A stretch of DNA of 64,000 bases from CAZLKN01 sp964560135 (GTDB taxonomy: Bacteria; Actinomycetota; JAICYB01), in the NCBI GenBank assembly GCA_964560135.1, contig CAZLKN010000004.1:1-64000 (forward strand). Reading direction: 5' to 3'. Every line of letters starts with the position of its first letter. The first letter of the stretch is position 1. The notes under the pieces were generated by a model, which saw only the letters and a program-made list of their open reading frames with translations, did no database searches and was not told the origin of the DNA. Shown here piece after piece: positions 8,579-16,739 of this stretch. A program made the position numbers and the translations under genes.

Positions 8579-9904
8579 ATGAGCCGGCCGCGCGCTGTTG
8601 AGGACGTGCCCGTCCGTGGGGAGCTCCTCGAGGTCCTCGCCTCCTACGTCTGGGTCCAGGAGACGGCGCGCGCGCGGATCTTCGCCGCCTGGGGTGGTGC
8701 GTTCTCCGAACGCGAGCGGCTCGCGTCCGAGCGCGCAGAACTCGGACGGGCATGGGCCCGGGAGCACGGGGTGGACCTCCCCGACGCGCTGGTCGCACAG
8801 CACGAGGCGTGGCTCCGGAGCTTCGTGGGCGCCACCCCGGACCAGATCCCGACGGGTCCCGGCTTCCTCGACTATGCCGGGTCGTTCCTCGAGGCCTACG
8901 TCGCCTCGCGGCTGGGGTTCGATCCATCCGAGCTCAGGCCGTCGGAGGCATTGCCGGAACCCGAAGCCGCACCCGCGCCCGTCGACCCGGTCATCGACCG
9001 GATCCCGCCGGCGGACTCCACCCCGGTCGACCCCACCGGTCCCTGCTTCGTCGTGCTCGTCGACCTGCACATCGGGGCCCCCGGCGCCGCCGAGGCGCTG
9101 ACGGCCGCGGTCGAGGACATCAACAGGATCGATCCGTCGTTCGTGATCGTCGGCGGTGACCTCACGGAGCGCGGGGAGCCCGAGGAGTTCCGCGAGGTGC
9201 AGCGGATCCTGTCCGGCCTGGGCGTGCCGTGGCACGCGGTGCTCGGCAATCACGACGTCGTCCGGCAGTCCACGGCAACCGTCGACGGCATGGACCACTT
9301 CGCGGAGGCGTTCGGGTACGCCTCCGAGGGCCGCATCCTCGAATGTGGCGACCTCCAGGCAGTGATGGTCGACTCCGCCGACCCCACCCCGTGGACCTTC
9401 GCGATCCCCACCGGGGACGGAGACGTCCGCATCGGCACGATCGGTGTGATCGGGGGAACCGTCGACGCCGAACAGATCGAGCGCATCCGCACGGGGGTGG
9501 ATCCCGAACGGCCGGTCCTGCTCGTGTCGCATCACCAGCTCCAGCCGTACGCGGGGTTCCCCGCCCTGCTCGGCGGCGTGCTTCCCGCCCACTCCGACGC
9601 CCTCCTCGACGCGCTGTCCGGACACGATCTCCGTGGTGCTCTCGTCGGGCACACCCACCGCTGTGCGGTGTCGACGGTCGGGGCGGCCCGGATCCCGCAG
9701 ATCGAGCTGCCGGCGGCCGGGAAGTGGCCCTTCGCCTACACCGTGGTCGCCCCGGCGACCGACGGACCCGAGGCGGTCGTCCGGCAGATCTCCGACGAGG
9801 ATCTCGTACGCAGTCTGGCTTCGGGGCTGACGAGCACAGAGTGGGTCTTCGGTCCTCAGAGCACGCTCCGCCACACCTTCGTCGCCGCACCATCGACGGC
9901 GTGA
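8579..9904 (+). CDS. Metallophosphoesterase with N-terminal helical domain
   Basis: A 441-residue calcineurin-fold phosphoesterase. Metal-site blocks: VLVDLHIG, VGGDLTERG, VLGNHDVV, LVSHHQLQP and LVGHTHRC. The phosphoesterase domain spans about residues 155-400. Residues 1-120 form a predicted helical domain with many Trp, Glu and Arg residues that I do not recognise, joined by a Pro-rich linker. ATG 8579 is preferred to TTG 8573 because AGGA sits nine bases upstream. It begins 11 bases after the amylase-family gene and its stop overlaps the start of the next gene (TGATG), so the three are one operon. A substrate linked to sugar phosphate or nucleotide signalling is a guess from context. Confidence 0.84.
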   Translation: MSRPRAVEDVPVRGELLEVLASYVWVQETARARIFAAWGGAFSERERLASERAELGRAWAREHGVDLPDALVAQHEAWLRSFVGATPDQIPTGPGFLDYAGSFLEAYVASRLGFDPSELRPSEALPEPEAAPAPVDPVIDRIPPADSTPVDPTGPCFVVLVDLHIGAPGAAEALTAAVEDINRIDPSFVIVGGDLTERGEPEEFREVQRILSGLGVPWHAVLGNHDVVRQSTATVDGMDHFAEAFGYASEGRILECGDLQAVMVDSADPTPWTFAIPTGDGDVRIGTIGVIGGTVDAEQIERIRTGVDPERPVLLVSHHQLQPYAGFPALLGGVLPAHSDALLDALSGHDLRGALVGHTHRCAVSTVGAARIPQIELPAAGKWPFAYTVVAPATDGPEAVVRQISDEDLVRSLASGLTSTEWVFGPQSTLRHTFVAAPSTA

Positions 9905-10707
9905 TGAGGAAGGACGGGGCAGCGGAGAAGGACGCGTCGTCCACAGCGATGGCGGCGATCCTCGAGGACGAACGCCGCTGGGTCCGCCTCGACGGGTGCC
10001 GCAACTTCCGCGACGTCGGGGGCTACCCCACCGACGGCGGAGGACACGTCCGCTGGCGTCGCCTGTTCCGCAGCGACAAGCTCGAGGGACTCACAAGCGG
10101 CGACATCCGGCACCTGTGCGACGAGATCGGGCTACGGGCGATCGTGGACCTGCGCCGGGCGACCGAGGCGGGCGACCCCGCGCGCAGCCCTCTGGCCGGA
10201 CGGGCACAGCTCACCCGCCACCACCTCTCCTTGAACAGGGAGGACGACCGCGGCGACCCGGACCCGCCCGAACACGGGCTCGGCCACATCTACCTGTGGA
10301 TGATCGACGGGCTCGACGCCGTCGTCCGCGACCTCTTCGACCTGCTGGCCCGCGACGATACCTACCCCGTCGTCCTGCACTGCATGGGGGGCAAGGACCG
10401 TACCGGCATCGCCATCGCGCTGGCGCTGGACACGCTCGGCGTCCCCGATGAGTTGATCGTCGCCGACTACGCCCTGACCGAGCTCAGCCGGCTGAGCCAG
10501 CCGAAGGAGTCGCTGGAGGCCGCCTTCCGATTCGTGCAGGAGCAGCAACTGCCCGAAGAGGTCCTGTACGCGCGACCCGAGTCGATGCGCGACTTCCTGG
10601 CGGGGTTGCGTGAGCGGTTCGGCTCCGTCGGCGACTACCTGCGGGCCTGCGGGGTGACCGACGAGACGATGACGGCCGTGCGGACCAACCTGCTCGCCCG
10701 AACGTAG
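9904..10707 (+). CDS. Tyrosine-protein-phosphatase-like protein (Y_phosphatase3 / LipA-SidD type)
   Basis: A 267-residue phosphatase with the P-loop signature LHCMGGKDRTGIA (H-C-x5-R) near residue 160, and the N-terminal family motif DGCRNFRDVGGYPT. This family removes phosphate from tyrosine/serine phosphoproteins or from phosphoinositides and is usually cytoplasmic or exported; no signal peptide is seen here. The ATG at 9904 overlaps the stop codon of the metallophosphoesterase; a GTG three bases earlier is also possible. It ends five bases before the convergent rhamnulokinase gene. Having two phosphohydrolases behind an amylase-family gene suggests a shared phosphorylated substrate, which is inference. 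Confidence 0.87.
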   Translation: MRKDGAAEKDASSTAMAAILEDERRWVRLDGCRNFRDVGGYPTDGGGHVRWRRLFRSDKLEGLTSGDIRHLCDEIGLRAIVDLRRATEAGDPARSPLAGRAQLTRHHLSLNREDDRGDPDPPEHGLGHIYLWMIDGLDAVVRDLFDLLARDDTYPVVLHCMGGKDRTGIAIALALDTLGVPDELIVADYALTELSRLSQPKESLEAAFRFVQEQQLPEEVLYARPESMRDFLAGLRERFGSVGDYLRACGVTDETMTAVRTNLLART

Positions 10708-10711
10708 CCCG

Positions 10712-12040
10712 TCAGTCCCCTGCGAGTGCGGTCCGTGCGGAGCTCACGTCGTCGAAGCGGCCCAGCGCGATGCCCTGGACGAGCGCGTTGCCGAGGGCCG
10801 TGGCCTCGGCCGGGCCCACCCGGAGCGGCCGGCGGCAGGCCTCCTCGGTGAGACGGTTCAGGAGGTCGTTGCGTCCGCCACCGCCGATCACGTGCACCTC
10901 ACTGACGGGCTCGTCGAGGAAGTCGTCGAGCTCGGCAACCACGGCCGCCGTGGCGGCGGCGAGCGAGTCGAGGATGCACCGCACCACCGCTCCCCGGCCT
11001 GCGGTCGCCGGCAGGCCGGCCGCCGAGCGCACCTCGGCCTCCATGTCGTCGGGGGCCAGGAAGCGCTCGCTCGTGGCGTCTACCATCGGGCCCCCGGAGC
11101 CGGCCTCCTCAGCCGCCCCCAGCAGGTCTTCCACCGGCGGGTCGCCCCACGCCTCACGGCACCGCTCCAACATCCACAGTCCCATGACGTTCTTCAGGAA
11201 ACGGACCCCGCCGAGAGCTCCGGGCTCGTTGGAGAAGTTCGCACGGCGTGCGGCCTCCGAGGTGTCCGCCTCGGGCCGTTCGGCCCCCACGAGGGTCCAC
11301 GTACCGCTGGAGACGAAGGCCGCGCCGGGGGCCGGGGGGCCGGGCAGCGCCACCACCGCCGAGGCGGTGTCGTGCCCACCCACGAGGTGCACCGGGATCC
11401 CCTCCCAGGAGCCCACCGGCGTAGCCGGCTCGGCGATCGGCGGCATGATCGCCGCGGCGACCCCGACCTCCTCGAGGAGCTCGTCCGACCACCCGCCGGT
11501 GCGCACATCGACGAGCTGCGTGGTGCCGGCGCTCGTCCGTTCCCCGACGACCGCGCCGGTGAGCGCGTGGACGAGGAGCTCCGGGAGCATCAGCAGGCGC
11601 TCGGCGGAGGCGAGCTCGTCGCGGTCGTGCACGGCGAGCTGGTAGATCGTGTTCACGGCCATGAGCTGGATGCCGGTGATGCCGTACAGCCGCTCGGAAC
11701 CGATCCGCTCCGCTACCTCGCGCCAGCCCTTCGTGCGGTCGTCGCGGTAGGACCACGGCGGCGACAAGAGCCCGCCGCGGGAGTCGAGCAGCCCGTAGTC
11801 CACACCCCAGGTGTCCACACCGATGGAGGCGACCGGCCCCCGCTCCAGGCCGGCCCGCAGACCGGTCTCGACCTCCGCCACCAGGCGGTCCCAGTCCCAC
11901 CGCAGCGACCCGTCGGGGGCCCGGACGGGCCCGTGCGGATACCGGTGCAGCACCGTGAGGCTCGGTGGAGTGGTGTCGAGGTCGACCTCGGCCACGCGGG
12001 CCGAGCCCGCACCGAGATCGACGGCCAGGACGCGCAGCAC
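10712..12040 (-). CDS. rhaB: L-rhamnulokinase
   Basis: A 442-residue FGGY-family kinase that phosphorylates L-rhamnulose at O1 with ATP. Visible motifs are the N-terminal VDLGAGSARVA, the rhamnulokinase segment IGVDTWGVDYGLLD (about 75), the FGGY-family ATP loop SSGTWTLVG (about 255) and the C-terminal VIGGGGRNDLLNRLTEEA (about 385). GTG start two bases after the stop of rhaI, with the ribosome site inside rhaI. It is the last gene of the minus-strand operon from 16601. Length matches the family (about 480) slightly on the short side. The product goes to the bifunctional aldolase encoded at 13331-15379. Confidence 0.93.
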   Translation of the reverse strand: MLRVLAVDLGAGSARVAEVDLDTTPPSLTVLHRYPHGPVRAPDGSLRWDWDRLVAEVETGLRAGLERGPVASIGVDTWGVDYGLLDSRGGLLSPPWSYRDDRTKGWREVAERIGSERLYGITGIQLMAVNTIYQLAVHDRDELASAERLLMLPELLVHALTGAVVGERTSAGTTQLVDVRTGGWSDELLEEVGVAAAIMPPIAEPATPVGSWEGIPVHLVGGHDTASAVVALPGPPAPGAAFVSSGTWTLVGAERPEADTSEAARRANFSNEPGALGGVRFLKNVMGLWMLERCREAWGDPPVEDLLGAAEEAGSGGPMVDATSERFLAPDDMEAEVRSAAGLPATAGRGAVVRCILDSLAAATAAVVAELDDFLDEPVSEVHVIGGGGRNDLLNRLTEEACRRPLRVGPAEATALGNALVQGIALGRFDDVSSARTALAGD

Positions 12041-12042
12041 GG

Positions 12043-13317
12043 CTACAGCCCGGTGGCCACGGACCCGGTCCCGCGTTCGGCGACCCTCGCCTCGCGGTAC
12101 CCCGTGTTCCGGTAGGCCGCCAACGGGTGCAGGGCGGCGCCGTTACGGCGCCGCGCCTCGGCCACCAGGGGGCGGACGTCGGTGCGGTAGGCGTCCATCA
12201 ACAGCTGCTGGGCGAGCGAGGGGTCGGTGGCCTCCTGGGCCGCCGTCAGTGCCTGCCGGTCGACGAGCAGCGCCTGCGCATAGGCGATGTGGATCGCGTC
12301 CGTGGACTGGATCAGATCCTCCAGGGGGTCCTTCAGGTTGTGGCTCGCATCGATCATGTACGCCAGCGGCGGAAGGGCGCCGTCGCCGGCCTCGATCAGC
12401 TCCAGGAAGATCAGGAAGAGCTGGAAGGGCCTGATCGAGCCGGCCGTCAGATCGTCGTCACCGTACTTGGAGTCGTTGAAGTGGAAGCCGCCGAGCCGGC
12501 CGGTCATCGCCAGGCGGCTCACCACCTGCTCGATGTTCGTGTTGGGCAGGTGGTGGCCGAGGTCCACGAGACACTTCGCGCGCTCCCCCGCCGTCTGCGC
12601 CAGAAGCAGTGAGCTACCCCAGTCGGCGACCACGGTGGAGTAGAAGCCGGGCTCGTAGGGCTTGTGCTCGCAGTACAGCTCCCAGTCGCCGGGCATCGCG
12701 TCGTGGATCCGGCCCATCGCCTCCGCGACCCGCTCGAACTGGGCCCGGAAGCTCGCCTGGCCCGGGTGGTTCGACCCGTCGGGCAGCCACACGGTGAGAG
12801 CCGTCGACCCGAGCTCGACGCCGAGCTCGATGCAGTCGACGTTGTGCTCGACGGCGGCCTCCCGCACGCCGGGGTCGGGATGGGACAGGCTCCCGAACTT
12901 GTAGGACACCTTCCCGTCGGCCGTCGTGGCCGGGTTGTCCTGGAAGGTGTTGGAGTTCATGGCGTCGAACCCGATCCCCAGCTTCCCGGCGTAGGCACGC
13001 AGCGCGGACGGATCGTCGGGGTCGTCCCAGGGGATGTGGAGGCTGACGGTGCGGTTGGCCCCGGTGAGCGCGTTCAGCGCCGCGATGTCGTCGATCTTCT
13101 CCTCGGTGGTGCGGGGCTCGCCGCCGATCGGGAAACGGCCGAACCGCGTCCCGCCGGTCCCGAGGGCCCAGGAGGGAGCCGCCACGCTGAAGGCGGCGAG
13201 TGCGGCGAGCACGCGGTCGGCGTCCACACCTCGACCCTCGACGGCGTGTTCGAGATCGCGTTCGTGGGCCGCGAGAGAACTCGCGTTCTCGGCTTCGATC
13301 CGGTCGCGGTCGATCAT
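12043..13317 (-). CDS. rhaI: L-rhamnose isomerase (Pseudomonas stutzeri RhaI type)
   Basis: A 424-residue TIM-barrel sugar isomerase converting L-rhamnose to L-rhamnulose. Family features are SLHIPWDDP, GFDAMNSNTFQDNP, YCEHKPYEPGFY, CLVDLGHHLPNTNIEQ and GGFHFNDSKYGDDDL, which carry the metal ligands and catalytic acidic and His residues. This is the type found in Actinobacteria and Pseudomonas, not the E. coli RhaA type. ATG start with GGGAG six bases upstream, 13 bases after the aldolase gene. It lies between the bifunctional aldolase and the kinase genes, so all three core steps are in one operon. Confidence 0.94.
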   Translation of the reverse strand: MIDRDRIEAENASSLAAHERDLEHAVEGRGVDADRVLAALAAFSVAAPSWALGTGGTRFGRFPIGGEPRTTEEKIDDIAALNALTGANRTVSLHIPWDDPDDPSALRAYAGKLGIGFDAMNSNTFQDNPATTADGKVSYKFGSLSHPDPGVREAAVEHNVDCIELGVELGSTALTVWLPDGSNHPGQASFRAQFERVAEAMGRIHDAMPGDWELYCEHKPYEPGFYSTVVADWGSSLLLAQTAGERAKCLVDLGHHLPNTNIEQVVSRLAMTGRLGGFHFNDSKYGDDDLTAGSIRPFQLFLIFLELIEAGDGALPPLAYMIDASHNLKDPLEDLIQSTDAIHIAYAQALLVDRQALTAAQEATDPSLAQQLLMDAYRTDVRPLVAEARRRNGAALHPLAAYRNTGYREARVAERGTGSVATGL

Positions 13318-13330
13318 GTTCCTCTCCCGC

Positions 13331-15379
13331 TCATCTGAGGAAGGCCGACGGCACCCCGCTGTCCACCGGGACGATCGTCCCGGTCGTGAGCTCCAGGTCG
13401 CCCGACACGAAGGCGAACACCGCCGCCGCCACGTGCTCCGGGAGCACCTCGCGCTTCAACAGCGTCCGTCCGGCGTAGTATTCCCCGAGCTTCTCGCGCT
13501 CCACCCCGTACAGCTCGGCGCGCTTGTCTCCCCACTCGCCGGCGAAGATCCCCGATCCACGGACCACGCCGTCGGGGTTCACGCCGTTGACCCGGATGCC
13601 GTGGGAGCCGAGCTCGGCAGCGAGCAGCCGCACCTGATGAGCCTGGTCGGCCTTGGCCGAGCCGTAGGCGATGTTCTCGGGCCCGGCGGCCACCGCGTTC
13701 TTCGAGACGATGTAGACGATGTCGCCGCCGATGCCCTGTTCGACCATCACCCGTGCGGCCGCGCGGCTCACGAGGAACGAGCCGCGCGAGAGCACGCCGT
13801 GGACGCGGTCCCAGTCCTCGACGCTCGTGTCGAGCAGCGGCTTGGACAGCCCGAGGCCCGCGCAGTTCACCACGAGGTCGATCCCGCCGTAGGCGACGCA
13901 AGCGGTGCGGACGGCGTCCTCCACGGCGCCGGGGTCGGACACGTCGGCGGCGACGGCTGCGGCCCGATCGGCGCCGCCGAGATCGGCGGCCACCGCTGCG
14001 GCGTTGCCGGCGTCGAGGTCGGCCACGATGACAACAGCCCCCTCCTGCGACAGGCGCTGCGCGATGGCCCGTCCGATACCGGAGGCGGCCCCGGTCACCA
14101 GGGCGACGCGTCCGGTGAGCGGCGGCGCGGGCGGCCGGCGCCGCAGCTTGGCCTCCTCGAGTTCCCAGTACTCGATCCTGAACTTCTCGGATTCCGGGAT
14201 GGGCGTGTAGGTCGACACGCCCTCCGCGCCGCGCATCACGTTGATGGCGTTCACGTAGAACTCGCCGGCCACCCGGGCGGTCTGCGGATCGGCGCCGAAG
14301 CTCCACATCCCGACCCCGGGAACGAGCACGATCGCGGGGTCGGCGCCGCGGATCGCCGGCGAGGACGCCACCGCGTGGCGCTCGTAGTACGCGCGGTACT
14401 CCTCCCGGTAGGCGGCGTGCAGCTCCCGGGCCCGCGCGAGGATCGCCTCGGGCTCCGTCGACGGATCGACGTCCACGAACAGCGGCCGCACCTTCGTGCG
14501 CAGGAAATGGTCGGGGCAGGAGGTACCGAGCTGTGCCAGCCGCTCGGCCTCCGCACCCTCGAGGAAGGACAGCACGACAGGGTCGTCGCGGAACCGTCCG
14601 ACCATGCGCCGGTCGGTCGAGCACAAGCCGCGGATCGCCGGGCCGAGCCGGCCGGCGAGTGCGCGCCTGGTCGCTTCGCCGGCGCCGCGCCTGGCCTCCA
14701 CGACCGGGCCGAAGGGCTCGCGGGAACTCCGCTCGGCGATGAACTCTTCGGCCCGCCGGATGATCTCCAGGGTCACCTCCTGCGCCTCCGCAGAGGTCTC
14801 CCCCCAGGTGAACAGGCCGTGGCCCCCGAGGACGATCCCCCGCAGCCCGGGGGACGCCCGGTACAGGGCGTCCATCTCGAGGGCGAGCTCGAAGCCCGGC
14901 CGGCGCCACGGCACCCAGCCCACCTCGTCGCCGTAGCACTCCTTCACGAGCTCCTCGCCGTCGGCGCAGGCGGCCAGCGCGATCACGGCGTCGGGATGCA
15001 CGTGGTCGACGTGCGGAGCCGGGAGCAGGGCGTGCAGCGGCGTGTCGATCGAGGGGGCCGCGCCCCCTGGACCGAACCGGCAGTGCTCGAGGAGGGCGAC
15101 CATCTCGTCCTCACGCTCCTCACCCGGGTACACGTCGCGCAGCGCACCGATCCGGTCGAGGACGAGGACGGCCAGTCCGTCCACCGTGAGCGTGCCGAGG
15201 TCGCCTCCCGAACCCTTGACGTACATCAGGGTGACCGGTCCCCCGGTCACCGGGTCGGTGGCCTGAACCTTGCAGGACGTGTTCCCGCCGGCGTAATTGG
15301 TCACGCGGGGGTCGGAGCCGAGCACGCGCGAGCGTTCGATCAACGCCCGGACGTCCGGTGGGACGCTCTGCTCGCTCAT
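13331..15379 (-). CDS. rhaEW: Bifunctional rhamnulose-1-phosphate aldolase / L-lactaldehyde dehydrogenase
   Basis: A 682-residue fusion. The N-terminal class II aldolase domain (about 20-410) splits L-rhamnulose 1-phosphate to dihydroxyacetone phosphate and L-lactaldehyde; it shows TNYAGGNTSCK, LMYVKGSGGDLG, the metal-binding HVDHVHPDAVIALA and IVLGGHGLFTWG. The C-terminal short-chain dehydrogenase domain (about 430-680) has the Rossmann glycine motif VTGAASGIGRAIA, the NCAG motif and YGSAKADQAHQ, with the active-site Tyr in the YGSAK motif, and oxidises lactaldehyde to lactate with NAD. ATG 15379 is preferred to GTG 15382 because GGAGG is then five bases away. Together with rhaI and rhaB it gives a complete phosphorylative rhamnose pathway. 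Confidence 0.93.
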   Translation of the reverse strand: MSEQSVPPDVRALIERSRVLGSDPRVTNYAGGNTSCKVQATDPVTGGPVTLMYVKGSGGDLGTLTVDGLAVLVLDRIGALRDVYPGEEREDEMVALLEHCRFGPGGAAPSIDTPLHALLPAPHVDHVHPDAVIALAACADGEELVKECYGDEVGWVPWRRPGFELALEMDALYRASPGLRGIVLGGHGLFTWGETSAEAQEVTLEIIRRAEEFIAERSSREPFGPVVEARRGAGEATRRALAGRLGPAIRGLCSTDRRMVGRFRDDPVVLSFLEGAEAERLAQLGTSCPDHFLRTKVRPLFVDVDPSTEPEAILARARELHAAYREEYRAYYERHAVASSPAIRGADPAIVLVPGVGMWSFGADPQTARVAGEFYVNAINVMRGAEGVSTYTPIPESEKFRIEYWELEEAKLRRRPPAPPLTGRVALVTGAASGIGRAIAQRLSQEGAVVIVADLDAGNAAAVAADLGGADRAAAVAADVSDPGAVEDAVRTACVAYGGIDLVVNCAGLGLSKPLLDTSVEDWDRVHGVLSRGSFLVSRAAARVMVEQGIGGDIVYIVSKNAVAAGPENIAYGSAKADQAHQVRLLAAELGSHGIRVNGVNPDGVVRGSGIFAGEWGDKRAELYGVEREKLGEYYAGRTLLKREVLPEHVAAAVFAFVSGDLELTTGTIVPVDSGVPSAFLR

Positions 15380-15392
15380 CACGCCCTCCAGG

Positions 15393-16601
15393 TCATGCGC
15401 CGGGACGGTCCGTCCGTCCCGGGCCGAAGTGCTTCAGCATCACGAGCGGATCCGACCCGCTCGGGTTGCGGATCGTCACCCCTCGCTTCGCCGCCGCTTC
15501 GGACACGAAATACTCGTCGTCGGTCTGCTGCCCGTACCGGACGAGGGCCGGGCTCTCCAGGGGATGATCGTCGATCGTGCCGTGACCCTGCACCACGATG
15601 AAGCCGTAGGGGGCCTCGTCGCGGACCGTGACCGTCGCGCCGGGGAGCACCGTCAGTTCCGTGGCGCTGAACCACTCCGACCGGTACACGATCCACATCT
15701 CCCGGTAGCCGTCGGCCTCCATCTCCTGCACCCCGCGCAACGGTACGCGCGCCATGAACCGGCTCGCGAAGAAATCAGGATCGACGTTGCCCTCCCAGTC
15801 GAGGATCTCGACCATGAAGTCGAGGTCGCCCTTGCGATCGGCGGGGACGTCCTTCCACATCAGATCCTCTGGGATGACGGTGTCACCGGCGATCGACTCG
15901 TACATCGCAAAGACGTCGGAGGCGCGCTGCGGCTCGTAGGTGCACAGGCTCCCGGGGGCATGGAGGATGCCGGCGGGGACGTCCCACCCGGTCCCGGGGG
16001 TGAGCCGGAAGGCACGCGACAGCTCGGTGATGCGGTTGTCGCCGGAGAAGGCGGCGAGCCGCTCCTTGAGGTCATCGGGTGTCACGCTGGGATGCAGCCC
16101 GAAGAAGGTGAACGGGAAGGCGCCACCGTGGTTGTTGAGCTGCGGCGGGAAGTAGTAGGCCTCCGGCTTGCCGAGCTGCCCGACGAGGGCCGCGTGCTCG
16201 TCGGCGTGGTGGACGTGGAACGGCAGCGGACCCTGGTTGTCGAAGAACTTCGAATAGATCGGCCAGCCGCCGTGATCGGTCCACAGCCGCTCCCCGAGGA
16301 GCTCGGCCCCGAGTTCCTCGACCACCTCGGCGAGCGTGATCCGGTCCCCGTCCACCACCACCTGGCTCAGTCCCTCGAGCTCACCGGTCAGCGGTCCGTT
16401 GTCGGCGCGGATGGTCGACGCGAACCAGCGCTCGTCGATGCCACCGCGCTCGGCCCCCAGGGCGTAGTAGTCGTCCGGATGAAGCTTGAGACGGCGTCCC
16501 GGCACGCAGAACGACCGCGGCACCCAGGTCGGTGTGAGCTTGAGGATCCCGTTACCCCGTTCCAGCGCCTCCAGCGCCCGGGCTGCGACCGAAACCGCCA
16601 A
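15393..16601 (-). CDS. Cupin-type protein related to class I mannose-6-phosphate isomerase
   Basis: A 402-residue two-cupin protein that heads the rhamnose operon. Likely metal-site blocks are PLPFHVHHADEHAAL (three His and an acidic residue, about 165) and TGWDVPAGILHAPGSLCTYEPQ (about 235). Other marks are the N-terminal VPRSFCVPGRRLKLHPDDYY and the second cupin PYGFIVVQGHGTIDDHPL. The family often sits in deoxysugar or uronate catabolic operons, usually without an assigned reaction. Start is TTG 16601, preceded by GGAAGGCGGGGACG; the reading frame upstream is open for a long way, but that part is the mirror of the aldehyde dehydrogenase gene. An isomerase or epimerase role on a sugar or sugar phosphate is plausible but not shown. 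Confidence 0.78.
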   Translation of the reverse strand: MAVSVAARALEALERGNGILKLTPTWVPRSFCVPGRRLKLHPDDYYALGAERGGIDERWFASTIRADNGPLTGELEGLSQVVVDGDRITLAEVVEELGAELLGERLWTDHGGWPIYSKFFDNQGPLPFHVHHADEHAALVGQLGKPEAYYFPPQLNNHGGAFPFTFFGLHPSVTPDDLKERLAAFSGDNRITELSRAFRLTPGTGWDVPAGILHAPGSLCTYEPQRASDVFAMYESIAGDTVIPEDLMWKDVPADRKGDLDFMVEILDWEGNVDPDFFASRFMARVPLRGVQEMEADGYREMWIVYRSEWFSATELTVLPGATVTVRDEAPYGFIVVQGHGTIDDHPLESPALVRYGQQTDDEYFVSEAAAKRGVTIRNPSGSDPLVMLKHFGPGRTDRPGA

Positions 16602-16739
16602 CGTCCCCGCCTTCCTTCTCGCCTCACACGGATCCCGCGCCGGATCGCGTGTTAGCTGACTACTTGTATCATAATCAGGCGCGGGGTATCCCGGCGCGGA
16701 CACGTGCGACCGGACACGGAGATGGAAGAGGGTGACGAT
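16602..16739. promoter_or_regulatory. Divergent control region of the rhamnose operon and ALDH-ADH operon
   Basis: The 138 bases between the divergent TTG 16601 and GTG 16740 starts hold an AT-rich block at 16651-16676. It contains GTTAGCTGA (16651-16659) and TTGTATCATAAT (16664-16675). The latter holds TANNNT-type -10 hexamers in the rightward direction. GTTAGCTGA recurs in the promoter at 29038, so it is a candidate operator for a shared regulator. Confidence 0.5.

Noticed and set aside
13034..15601. An 855-codon plus-strand open frame across the rhamnose operon
   Set aside because: Antisense to rhaEW and rhaI, low-complexity Arg/Pro/His-rich text with no family motif.
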